Shown: positions 30,709-36,212 of the stretch, in pieces
Numbering within the stretch: the first letter of the stretch is position 1
How the letters are laid out: every line of letters starts with the position of its first letter
Source: JABIBT01 sp964481835
GTDB taxonomy: Archaea; Nanobdellota; Nanobdellia; SCGC-AAA011-G17; PNOQ01
Direction of reading: 5' to 3'
NCBI GenBank assembly: GCA_964481835.1
Contig: CAYZTT010000006.1
Span: 1 to 36,212, forward strand
Length of the DNA stretch: 36,212 nucleotides
The notes under the pieces: generated by a model
Told to the model about the DNA's origin: nothing
The model's database searches: none
The model's input: only the letters and a program-made list of their open reading frames with translations
Position numbers and translations under genes: made by a program

Positions 30709-31797
30709 ATGAAAAAACAAGTATTATTACTTTTAATGTTTCTTTTAATCCTTCCACTAGCATATTCTCAAAATGAAGTGACACTAGTTATCTTCCACGG
30801 GGAGGGTTGTCCCCATTGTGCCAATGCATTAGAGTTTTTAGCCGAGATGGAAGAGCAATATCCCTCATTTATTATAGAAGAGTATGAAGTCTATTCCAGC
30901 CAATCAAACAGGGACTTATTATACAGTGTTGCAGAAGCATATGATATTGAGGTAACCGGGGTCCCAACAATGTTCATTAATGATAAACCACTAAAGGGGT
31001 TTAGTGGTGCAAGAGAAGAAGAAATAGAAGAAGAAATAATTTTCTGCTTAGAAAACGATTGCGTGCATCCCTTAGATTTTGTTGATGATTCCATTGATTC
31101 CGCCACCAAGCAGATCACTATTCCCGCAGTGTTGGGTGCTGCCGCAGTAGACGCCATAAATCCTTGTGCATTCGCAGTACTAATAATTTTATTAACCACT
31201 ATTCTTGGATCCGGAAACAAAAAAAGAGCACTTTACTCAGGAATCGCATTCGCACTTGCAATTTACCTATCTTATTTCTTAATGGGGCTCGGATTTTATA
31301 CTGCAATCCAGGGTGCAGGGGTAACAAGCACGTTCTTCACAGTTGTAGCAATATTCGCAATTCTCTTAGGGATATTAAATCTAAAGGATTTCTTTTGGTA
31401 TGGAAAAGGAATCTTAATGGAAGTTCCAAGAAAGTGGCGTCCCAAAATGAAAAAATTAATCAAATCTGTAACTTCAATCCCGGGTGCATTTGTAATGGGA
31501 TTCATAGTCAGCTTATTCTTGCTTCCTTGCACATCCGGACCATATTTGGTAATTCTTGGGCTATTAGCCGAAACAACAACAAGATCATATGCACTCTTCC
31601 TACTCTTACTCTATAATTTAGTATTTATCCTACCAATGTTAATAATCACCTTCTTGGTATACTTCGGACTAACAACAACAACCAAAGCAGAGAAATGGAG
31701 ACAGGATAAACTAAAAATATTACACTTCATAGCAGGAATTATCCTAATTCTTTTAGGGATGGGGATGCTCCTTGCAATGAAATATGGTTTCTTATAA
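30709..31797 (+). CDS. Thioredoxin-like domain fused to a CcdA/DsbD-type membrane domain
   Basis: From the ATG at 30709 the product has 362 residues: signal peptide (MKKQVLLLLMFLLILPLAYS), an exported thioredoxin-like domain with GCPHC (about residues 31-35) and VTGVPTMFI, then a DsbD/CcdA domain of six helices with the paired cysteines INPCAFAVL and LLPCTSGPY that shuttle electrons across the membrane. The usual DsbD order has the thioredoxin part at the C-terminus; here it is N-terminal, outside the cell. Function: extracytoplasmic reduction of disulfides or peroxides using cytoplasmic thioredoxin. An in-frame start at 30688 would overlap the previous gene, so 30709 (four bases after its stop) is chosen. 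Confidence 0.87.
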   Translation: MKKQVLLLLMFLLILPLAYSQNEVTLVIFHGEGCPHCANALEFLAEMEEQYPSFIIEEYEVYSSQSNRDLLYSVAEAYDIEVTGVPTMFINDKPLKGFSGAREEEIEEEIIFCLENDCVHPLDFVDDSIDSATKQITIPAVLGAAAVDAINPCAFAVLIILLTTILGSGNKKRALYSGIAFALAIYLSYFLMGLGFYTAIQGAGVTSTFFTVVAIFAILLGILNLKDFFWYGKGILMEVPRKWRPKMKKLIKSVTSIPGAFVMGFIVSLFLLPCTSGPYLVILGLLAETTTRSYALFLLLLYNLVFILPMLIITFLVYFGLTTTTKAEKWRQDKLKILHFIAGIILILLGMGMLLAMKYGFL

Positions 31798-31809
31798 AAA
31801 AGAAAAAAA

Positions 31810-32136
31810 TTATTTTGAAAATATATTATAGAACCACGCTATCAAGATTCCGATTACAAACCAATCAATGAATCCATAAATGGCTCCCAATAAAACGCCC
31901 AGCCAAGAACTACTGCTGTACCACAAGAATCCATAAATGCTATTGAATAAGGACCCCACCGCGGAAAACTGGCCAAAATTTGTTGCAATTGTAAGCGCAA
32001 TCATACAAATTGCCCCAACAATACCCGACGCTAAACCAAAACCAAGAATTTTCAAGCTAGCATGATTTGGCATGGCCGTTTTTTGCATCACAGGCCTTTG
32101 GGTAGTGACTGGTTGAGTTACTTTTCCATTCGGCAT
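31810..32136 (-). CDS. Small holin-like two-helix membrane protein
   Basis: The 108-residue protein has a hydrophilic Thr/Gln/Pro-rich N-terminus (about 1-26), a first helix (KILGFGLASGIVGAICMIAL), a SNG-type loop and a second helix block WLGVLLGAIYGFIDWFVIGI, ending LIAWFYNIFSK. The pattern GAIYGFIDxFVIGxLIAWxYN resembles proteins usually labelled bacteriophage holin-like (DUF5676-related), which are found in many genomes away from phages and are of unknown role. GGAGGTGG (32141-32148) is an excellent Shine-Dalgarno sequence five bases before the ATG. It is convergent with the thioredoxin-CcdA gene and divergent from the perR-like gene, but its own promoter is unclear. Confidence 0.75.
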   Translation of the reverse strand: MPNGKVTQPVTTQRPVMQKTAMPNHASLKILGFGLASGIVGAICMIALTIATNFGQFSAVGSLFNSIYGFLWYSSSSWLGVLLGAIYGFIDWFVIGILIAWFYNIFSK

Positions 32137-32204
32137 AAACCCACCTCCTTTTCTTTAAACCTGATTTTTATTTATATAAATCTATCTACTTCATTTCCAT
32201 AAAC

Positions 32205-32247
32205 TTTATATATTAGTAATAATTACTAAATAAGAATTATTACTATT
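32205..32247 (+). promoter_or_regulatory. Promoter and 7-1-7 Fur/PerR-type operator
   Basis: TTTATATA (32206-32213) is the TATA box. TTAGTAATAATTACTAA (32213-32229) is a perfect inverted repeat with one central base, i.e. the 7-1-7 layout of Fur-family boxes (TAGTAAT-A-ATTACTA). A partial second copy, AATTATTACTA (32236-32246), covers the expected transcription start. A protein bound here would block transcription of the perR-like gene, peroxiredoxin and SOD. Confidence 0.75.
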
Positions 32248-32251
32248 TAAG

Positions 32252-32611
32252 ATGAAACAAACAATACAACGCCAGGCAATACTAATGTTTCTAAAAGAAA
32301 CAAAAACCCACCCGACAGCGGAGCAAGTACATGGGGAAGTAAAGAAACAGATACCTAGTATCAGCCTAGGGACAGTATATCGAAATCTACACTTATTAGT
32401 TGAAGATGGAAAAATAATGGAAATCAAATCTGGATCAAAAGTAAGATTTGATGGGCGAGATCTAAATCACCAACATCTAATAGACAAAAAAACAGGCGAA
32501 ATACATGACACTCATGAACTTCAAGAGATAATTGATGAAATTAAAAAAAGGAAGTTCAAAAATTTTAAACCAGAAGACGTTTCTATAATAGTCTATGGTA
32601 ATCGGAGGTAA
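32252..32611 (+). CDS. Fur-family peroxide/metal regulator (PerR-like), cysteine-free
   Basis: The 119-residue protein has the Fur winged helix (MKQTIQRQAILMFLKETKTHPTAEQ split across residues 1-25, recognition helix SLGTVYRNLHLL) and a short dimerisation domain. It contains no cysteine, so the usual structural zinc site (CxxC pairs) is absent: where other Fur proteins have CxxCG, this one has D78-K-K-T-G. The regulatory metal ligands of Bacillus PerR (H37, D85, H91, H93, D104) match H20, D67, H73, H75, D86, with identical spacing from D67 on. The Asp at the last site is PerR-like. The stop is followed by AAAATG of a peroxiredoxin gene, then SOD, supporting a peroxide-response role. Confidence 0.85.
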   Translation: MKQTIQRQAILMFLKETKTHPTAEQVHGEVKKQIPSISLGTVYRNLHLLVEDGKIMEIKSGSKVRFDGRDLNHQHLIDKKTGEIHDTHELQEIIDEIKKRKFKNFKPEDVSIIVYGNRR

Positions 32612-32613
32612 AA

Positions 32614-33186
32614 ATGGAACAAACATTAGAAATAGGAAAACCTGCCCCAACATTTGAGGTAGAGGCATTTCATAATAATGAAATAAAAAAAATAAAGTCA
32701 TCTGATTTTAAAGGCAAGTGGACTGTCCTGGTCTTTTATCCTGCAGATTTCACCTTTGTCTGCCCAACAGAGTTAGGAGAATTAGCAGACAATTACGAAG
32801 AATTTCAGAAGATGAATGCAGAGATACTAAGCATCTCAACAGATACTGCATTCGTACACAAGGCATGGCATGATAATTCAGAAACAATAAAAAAAATAAA
32901 ATACCCTATGCTTGCAGATCCAACCGGGAAAGTAACAAAAGATTACAACGTATACATCCCCGAAGAAGGATTGGCACTGCGAGGCACATTTGTCATTGAT
33001 CCTAACGGAATTCTAAAGGCCTTTGAAGTTCACGACAACAGTATAGGAAGATCTGCAAAAGAACTACTAAGAAAAGTTAAAGCAGCACAATTTGTTGAAG
33101 AACACGGTGGCCAAGTTTGCCCAGCATCATGGCAACCGGGCGAAAAAACACTAAAACCTGGTTTGGATTTGGTGGGGAAGATATAA
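32614..33186 (+). CDS. Two-cysteine peroxiredoxin (AhpC/Prx1 family)
   Basis: The 190-residue protein has the peroxidatic site FTFVCPTE (Cys50) and the resolving cysteine C169 in GGQVCPASWQPGEKTL, as in typical 2-Cys peroxiredoxins, which reduce H2O2 and organic peroxides with thioredoxin-type electrons. It starts two bases after the perR-like stop and ends one base before the SOD gene. The likely reductant, a thioredoxin system, is not in the window apart from the membrane thioredoxin-CcdA protein. Cytoplasmic. Regulation by the 7-1-7 box upstream of the operon is predicted. Confidence 0.95.
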   Translation: MEQTLEIGKPAPTFEVEAFHNNEIKKIKSSDFKGKWTVLVFYPADFTFVCPTELGELADNYEEFQKMNAEILSISTDTAFVHKAWHDNSETIKKIKYPMLADPTGKVTKDYNVYIPEEGLALRGTFVIDPNGILKAFEVHDNSIGRSAKELLRKVKAAQFVEEHGGQVCPASWQPGEKTLKPGLDLVGKI

Positions 33187-33187
33187 A

Positions 33188-33793
33188 ATGGAACACAAAC
33201 TACCTGCGCTACCTTATGACTATGCAGCACTCGAGCCACATTTTGATGAGGCAACAATGAGAGTCCACCACACAAAACACCACCAGGCATACACTGACAA
33301 ATTTAATGCAGCACTACAAAAACATCCACAATTGCTCCAAAAGGGTGCAGAAGAGGTTATACAGACACTTTCTGAAGTTCCAGAGGATGTAAGGCAAGCC
33401 GTTCGGAATAATGGTGGAGGATTTATTAACCACACATTTTTTTGGGAATCTCTAACTCCTGAAAATCAAGAAATTCCAAATGAACTGATGACTGCAATTG
33501 AAGAAACATTTGGGGGCATAGATGAATTCAAGGAAAAGTTTTCAGAAGCTGCAACCACATTGTTTGGATCCGGATGGGCATGGCTAGTGACAAATAACGG
33601 AAAATTAGAAATTATGCAAACGCATAACCAAGATTCTCCACTAACTGAAGGGAAGCTTCCATTGCTAAATCTAGATGTTTGGGAACACGCGTACTATCTA
33701 AAATACCAAAACAAGAGGCCAGATTTCATAAAGGCATTTTGGAATGTGGTAAATTGGAATAAAGTTAGCGAAAGATTCCTTGAAAACAAATAA
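33188..33793 (+). CDS. sodA: Superoxide dismutase (Fe/Mn family, Mn-like signature)
   Basis: The 201-residue enzyme has the metal ligands H27 (MRVHHTKHH), the His of NHTFFWE, and Asp and His of DVWEHAYY. Residues that separate Mn from Fe types favour Mn: Gly-rich NNGGGFINHTFFW in place of the Fe-type Gln, and Gln in HNQDSPL. It converts superoxide to H2O2, which the preceding peroxiredoxin would remove. It is third in the operon, one base after the peroxiredoxin stop. A T-rich stretch (ACCTTTTTATTTTA, about 33801-33814) after the stop may end the transcript; it may also serve as the TATA region of the next gene. Confidence 0.95.
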   Translation: MEHKLPALPYDYAALEPHFDEATMRVHHTKHHQAYTDKFNAALQKHPQLLQKGAEEVIQTLSEVPEDVRQAVRNNGGGFINHTFFWESLTPENQEIPNELMTAIEETFGGIDEFKEKFSEAATTLFGSGWAWLVTNNGKLEIMQTHNQDSPLTEGKLPLLNLDVWEHAYYLKYQNKRPDFIKAFWNVVNWNKVSERFLENK

Positions 33794-33835
33794 AACCAAA
33801 ACCTTTTTATTTTACTTCTTCTCATTTAAACTACA

Positions 33836-34081
33836 ATGGCAAAATATACAGTTAAATACGATCGAGAATCATGTATTGGCGCAGCGTCTTGCACAGCCTT
33901 CTCAAAGAAGTTTAAATTGGATAAAGATGGAAAAGCGAACCTGACGGGCTCAAAAGAAAAAGATTGCCTATTCGTTCTAGAAATTGATGAGAAGGAATTA
34001 GATTCTATGAAAGAAGCAGCACAATCCTGCCCAGTTAATGTGATTCACATCTATGACGAAAAAGGAACCAAAATTATTTAA
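33836..34081 (+). CDS. Single-cluster ferredoxin with only three canonical cysteine ligands
   Basis: The 81-residue protein aligns with single-cluster archaeal ferredoxins: C13-I-G-A16-A-S-C19 near the start and C65-P in AAQSCPVNVI near the end. The usual second ligand position, Cys or Asp (Asp14 in the Pyrococcus ferredoxin), is Ala16, so a 3Fe-4S cluster, or a 4Fe-4S cluster with an open iron, is likely. C44 is an additional cysteine outside the pattern. It carries electrons in the cytoplasm; partner unknown. ATG 33836 lies 28 bases after a TATA-like CTTTTTATT. The next gene starts nine bases after its stop. Confidence 0.88.
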   Translation: MAKYTVKYDRESCIGAASCTAFSKKFKLDKDGKANLTGSKEKDCLFVLEIDEKELDSMKEAAQSCPVNVIHIYDEKGTKII

Positions 34082-34090
34082 TTTCTTTTT

Positions 34091-34693
34091 ATGGAAATAA
34101 AAATATTTACTAAAGGAATCTTTCAAGTAAACTCTTATCTAGTTCTGAACAAAAAAGAAGCAATAATAATAGATCCTTTCGATTCTAAGGAATTCTTAGA
34201 AGCAATAAAAGATTACAAGGTTACATATATTTTCTTAACACACGGCCATATAGATCATATCTTAGCTGTAAATGAATTGAAGAAGAAAACAAAAGCAAAG
34301 GTTGCAATCCACAAAGACGATTTAGAATTACTAAATAACGAACATGAAAATCTAGCCAACGAATTTGATTATAAATTAGAAAAGATCAAACCAGACATAA
34401 TTTTAGAAGACAAACAAAAATTAGATTTTGAGGACAGAGAAATTGAGATAATCCATACTCCTGGCCATACACAAGGGAGTATATGCCTTCTAATAAGAAA
34501 CGTATTATTCTCTGGGGACACACTATTCAAGGAATCAATTGGCAGAACAGATCTCCCTGGCGGAGATTTAGATCAAGAGGTTGATTCAATACATAAAAAA
34601 TTATTAATTCTCCCAAATAAAACAATGGTTCTCCCTGGACACGGGCCAAGAACAACAATAAAAGATGAAAAAGAAGGGAATTTTTTCCTTTAA
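34091..34693 (+). CDS. Metallo-beta-lactamase-fold hydrolase (glyoxalase II-like)
   Basis: The 200-residue protein has the metal-binding motif THGHIDH (H51, H53, D55, H56), HTPGHTQGS around residue 119-127, SGDTLF with the bridging Asp, and LPGHGP near the end. This single-domain layout is shared by glyoxalase II-like thioester hydrolases and persulfide dioxygenase-like enzymes; which is meant cannot be told, though the absence of a C-terminal helical domain argues against classical glyoxalase II. The gene follows the ferredoxin after nine bases and probably shares its mRNA. Its stop overlaps the convergent small gene by four bases. Confidence 0.87.
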   Translation: MEIKIFTKGIFQVNSYLVLNKKEAIIIDPFDSKEFLEAIKDYKVTYIFLTHGHIDHILAVNELKKKTKAKVAIHKDDLELLNNEHENLANEFDYKLEKIKPDIILEDKQKLDFEDREIEIIHTPGHTQGSICLLIRNVLFSGDTLFKESIGRTDLPGGDLDQEVDSIHKKLLILPNKTMVLPGHGPRTTIKDEKEGNFFL

Positions 34694-35091
34694 TCAGGTC
34701 CCGTTGCATCCCACTGTTCTAAAGTATCTCGAGTAGGCGCATAATTCACACCGGGTATTGCCATTGCTACCTGAAGTTCCGGCTCATCTTGGTCCCGAAG
34801 ATGTATACACAGCGCAGTATCTGTCCTTCGTATATCGCCTCCTGCTGCACAAGTTAGGTGGTGATAATGAACCAGAGAACTTCCTAATCTCTGTATGGCA
34901 TCAGGGATGCCCCAATAAACTTCTGAAATTGCCCCATAATGTTTCAAGTTCTCTTCGCGATGATCTCGCATGAACCGATACCTATCTAATCTAAATGGGA
35001 CTGCCACGAGCCCAATAAATTTCCCCCATACGGTACACCGCTCTCCCTCAATAAGCGCCCATAATTCTGCTAAATCTCTTTCCGAATGCAT
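34690..35091 (-). CDS. Hypothetical protein
   Basis: The 133-residue product (MHSERDLAELWALIEGERC at the start) is soluble and has several His, Trp and Tyr residues, e.g. VHYHHLTCAAGG, but no motif I recognise. Its DNA appears richer in G and C than the surrounding genes and its codon choice looks different, so recent acquisition is possible. A TATA-like ATTTTAAAAAG on the minus strand (about 35113-35123) is 27 bases before the ATG at 35091, which supports its being expressed. It is convergent with the metallo-hydrolase gene and divergent from the HTH regulator gene. Confidence 0.6.
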   Translation of the reverse strand: MHSERDLAELWALIEGERCTVWGKFIGLVAVPFRLDRYRFMRDHREENLKHYGAISEVYWGIPDAIQRLGSSLVHYHHLTCAAGGDIRRTDTALCIHLRDQDEPELQVAMAIPGVNYAPTRDTLEQWDATGPD

Positions 35092-35138
35092 CTCTCTGAG
35101 GAAAATAGCTTCTTTTTAAAATTTACCAATGTTTCAAA

Positions 35139-35161
35139 AAGTTTATAAATAAACAATTGTT
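35139..35161 (+). promoter_or_regulatory. Promoter and palindrome upstream of the HTH regulator gene
   Basis: GTTTATAAATA (about 35140-35150) is a TATA box, about 27 bases before the ATG at 35171. Immediately after it the ten-base palindrome AACAATTGTT (35152-35161) lies just before the expected transcription start and could be an autoregulatory operator. Confidence 0.5.
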
Positions 35162-35170
35162 AACATCAGC

Positions 35171-35527
35171 ATGAAATTGATGCCACAAGAAGTTGAAGTA
35201 AGATTCATTCTCCCTTCAATAAGAAAGGAACTTTCTTTAGAGCTACAAAAGAAAGGATTAAAACAAAGAGAAATTGCAAAACTACTAAATATAACTCCTG
35301 CAGCAGTTTCACAATATTTAAAGCAGAAAAGAGGGAATACCTGCCTCTCAACAAAAATACAGGCAGAAGTTAAGAAATCTGCTAGCGTTATAATCAAAAG
35401 CCCAGGGTTTCTACAAAAAGAAGTGTATAGGATCACAAATGAAATAAAAAAATCTGGCTTCATATGCGAGATTCACAAAAAACACGATAAGGTCCCACTA
35501 CAGTGCGACATTTGCTTTGTTAAATGA
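35171..35527 (+). CDS. Helix-turn-helix regulator with four cysteines
   Basis: The 118-residue protein has an N-terminal HTH (KQREIAKLLNITPAAVSQYL, residues 31-50) followed by a helical tail with C58, C99, C112 and C115, the last two as CDIC. Such archaeal regulators (COG2522-like) are small and may hold a metal or an Fe-S cluster through the cysteines. Its position ahead of a DUF1858 gene and a cysteine desulfurase, with a 4-base overlap to the DUF1858 gene, suggests a role in controlling Fe-S cluster or sulfur genes. Target and ligand are inferred. An alternative start at 35180 (MPQEVEVRF) is slightly further from the TATA box. Confidence 0.78.
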   Translation: MKLMPQEVEVRFILPSIRKELSLELQKKGLKQREIAKLLNITPAAVSQYLKQKRGNTCLSTKIQAEVKKSASVIIKSPGFLQKEVYRITNEIKKSGFICEIHKKHDKVPLQCDICFVK

Positions 35528-35733
35528 AAATAACTAAAGATACAATAATCGGAGAGTGTTTGCTCTCACACCCAGAATTAGCAGAGGTGTTCTTAGACTT
35601 CGGGGTACATTGTGCGGGTTGTTTTGCAGCACAAATGGAAACTATTGGGCAAGGTCTGAAGATCCATGGGAAATCCGATAAAGAAATCGAGGAATTTGTA
35701 AAAAAATTAAATGAGTTAAAAGATGAAAAATAA
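35524..35733 (+). CDS. DUF1858 small redox-disulfide protein
   Basis: The 69-residue protein starts MKITKDTIIGECLLSHPELAEVF and has HCAGCFAAQMETI around residues 29-41, the hallmark CxGC pair of the DUF1858 domain (hybrid-cluster-protein-associated redox disulfide domain). These proteins probably bind a metal or carry a reversible disulfide in sulfur or nitrogen redox chemistry. Its ATG overlaps the stop of the regulator gene (35524-35527) and its end overlaps the cysteine desulfurase start by eleven bases, so the three genes are co-translated. Confidence 0.85.
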   Translation: MKITKDTIIGECLLSHPELAEVFLDFGVHCAGCFAAQMETIGQGLKIHGKSDKEIEEFVKKLNELKDEK

Positions 35734-36212
35734 TCTAATATACCTAGATACTTCTGCCTCTACACCTTTAGATCCAGAAGTTTACAAGGAAATGCATAAA
35801 TACTTTCACCTAGAGTACGGGAACGCAGGAAGTATGCATACAAAAGGATTAATGGCAGGGCATGCATTAAATCTAGCAAGGAATAAAGTAGCAATAATCC
35901 TGAATTGCCAACCTCAAGAAATAATTTTTACAGGATCAGGAACAGAATCAATAAATTTTGCAATAAAAGGGGTAGCAAATAAAAGCAAAGGAAAACACAT
36001 AATAACCTCGAATATCGAGCATCATGCAGTTTTGGATACTTTAGAACATCTAGAGGATAAAGGTTTCACAGTTACATATATTCCGGTAGAAAAAAATGGA
36101 ATAGTTGATCCAAAAAAGGTTGAAGAGGCTATAACAGAAGATACAATCCTAATCACTATAATGTATTCTAATAATGAAATTGGTACAATACAACCAATAA
36201 AAGAAATCTCAA
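35723..36212 (+). CDS. Cysteine desulfurase (NifS/IscS family), 3' end cut by window edge
   Basis: The ATG at 35723 opens a frame that runs to the window edge, giving about 163 residues. The start NLIYLDTSASTPLDPEV, the GNAGSMHTKG segment, FTGSGTESINFAIKG and SNIEHHAVLDT (substrate-helix His-His) and YSNNEIGTIQPI are all characteristic of the IscS/NifS group I cysteine desulfurases. The PLP lysine and active-site cysteine lie beyond the window. The enzyme supplies sulfur for Fe-S clusters and tRNA thiolation. It overlaps the DUF1858 gene by eleven bases and is the third gene after the HTH regulator. An IscU-like scaffold might follow outside this window. Confidence 0.93.
   Translation, partial: MKNNLIYLDTSASTPLDPEVYKEMHKYFHLEYGNAGSMHTKGLMAGHALNLARNKVAIILNCQPQEIIFTGSGTESINFAIKGVANKSKGKHIITSNIEHHAVLDTLEHLEDKGFTVTYIPVEKNGIVDPKKVEEAITEDTILITIMYSNNEIGTIQPIKEIS

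Noticed and set aside
31164..31616. 150-codon plus-strand frame inside the thioredoxin-CcdA gene
   Set aside because: It is in a different frame of a clear membrane-protein gene and has no recognisable features.
31810..32136. Holin-like gene as a sign of a prophage
   Set aside because: No integrase, capsid, terminase or other phage gene is near, and this family is widespread outside phages.
1..36212. tRNA, rRNA, CRISPR array or insertion sequence
   Set aside because: No cloverleaf T-arm pattern, no regularly spaced direct repeats and no transposase were found by eye; a computed scan could still reveal a divergent tRNA.

Overview
The window looks like a chromosomal segment from an AT-rich archaeon, most likely of the DPANN group (Woesearchaeota or Pacearchaeota-like; this placement is inference). 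Archaeal hallmarks are GatD (tRNA-dependent Gln-tRNA synthesis), ABCE1/RLI, an ATP-dependent DNA ligase, an Lhr-type helicase, a TrmB-family regulator and archaeal FtsZ. TATA boxes lie 25-29 bases upstream of about twenty start codons, which implies mostly leaderless mRNAs; a minority of genes (ftsZ, the TrmB-like gene, a 44-residue ORF, the EncFtn-like gene, a holin-like gene, a secreted protein) instead have clear Shine-Dalgarno leaders. Many proteins resemble bacterial families (CspA, DEAD-box helicase, NrdR, AhpC-type peroxiredoxin, Mn-type SOD, MbfA, RHS), as is common in these lineages.

Layout. 1-1887: end of a membrane protein gene and a cold-shock pair (DEAD helicase, cspA). 1888-5002: a sugar-nucleotide operon (WbpB-, WbpD- and WbpE-like enzymes plus GtrA) for a 2,3-diacetamido uronic acid, probably a glycan of surface proteins. 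5109-5653: two overlapping membrane paralogues with an HxHHSxYG motif. 5647-9002: a radical SAM protein, a membrane acyltransferase and a sequon-rich surface protein. 9129-12569: agmatinase, a DUF3419/BtaA-like protein, a secreted RHS-core protein with a possible Cys/His enzymatic C-terminus, and a convergent lipoprotein. 12626-15953: GatD, a long ftsZ regulatory region with a duplicated bipartite motif, ftsZ, and a nitroreductase. 16029-18953: DNA ligase, TrmB-like regulator with an operator, and a tiny very acidic protein. 19077-23173: an NrdR-controlled nucleotide operon (nrdR, B12-dependent nrdJ, dut) with visible NrdR boxes. 23170-25205: ABCE1 preceded by a small unknown gene. 25314-28955: Lhr helicase, a shell-less EncFtn-like ferritin and a phosphoesterase.

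28988-36212: a short UDP-sugar dehydrogenase (possible partner of the wbp operon), then an iron and redox defence region: MbfA-like iron exporter, thioredoxin-CcdA fusion, holin-like membrane protein, a cysteine-free PerR-like Fur protein with a 7-1-7 operator, peroxiredoxin, SOD, a three-cysteine ferredoxin and a metallo-beta-lactamase-fold hydrolase. The window closes with an HTH regulator bearing four cysteines, a DUF1858 protein and the 5' end of a cysteine desulfurase, suggesting Fe-S or sulfur handling. No tRNA, rRNA, CRISPR array or insertion sequence was seen.
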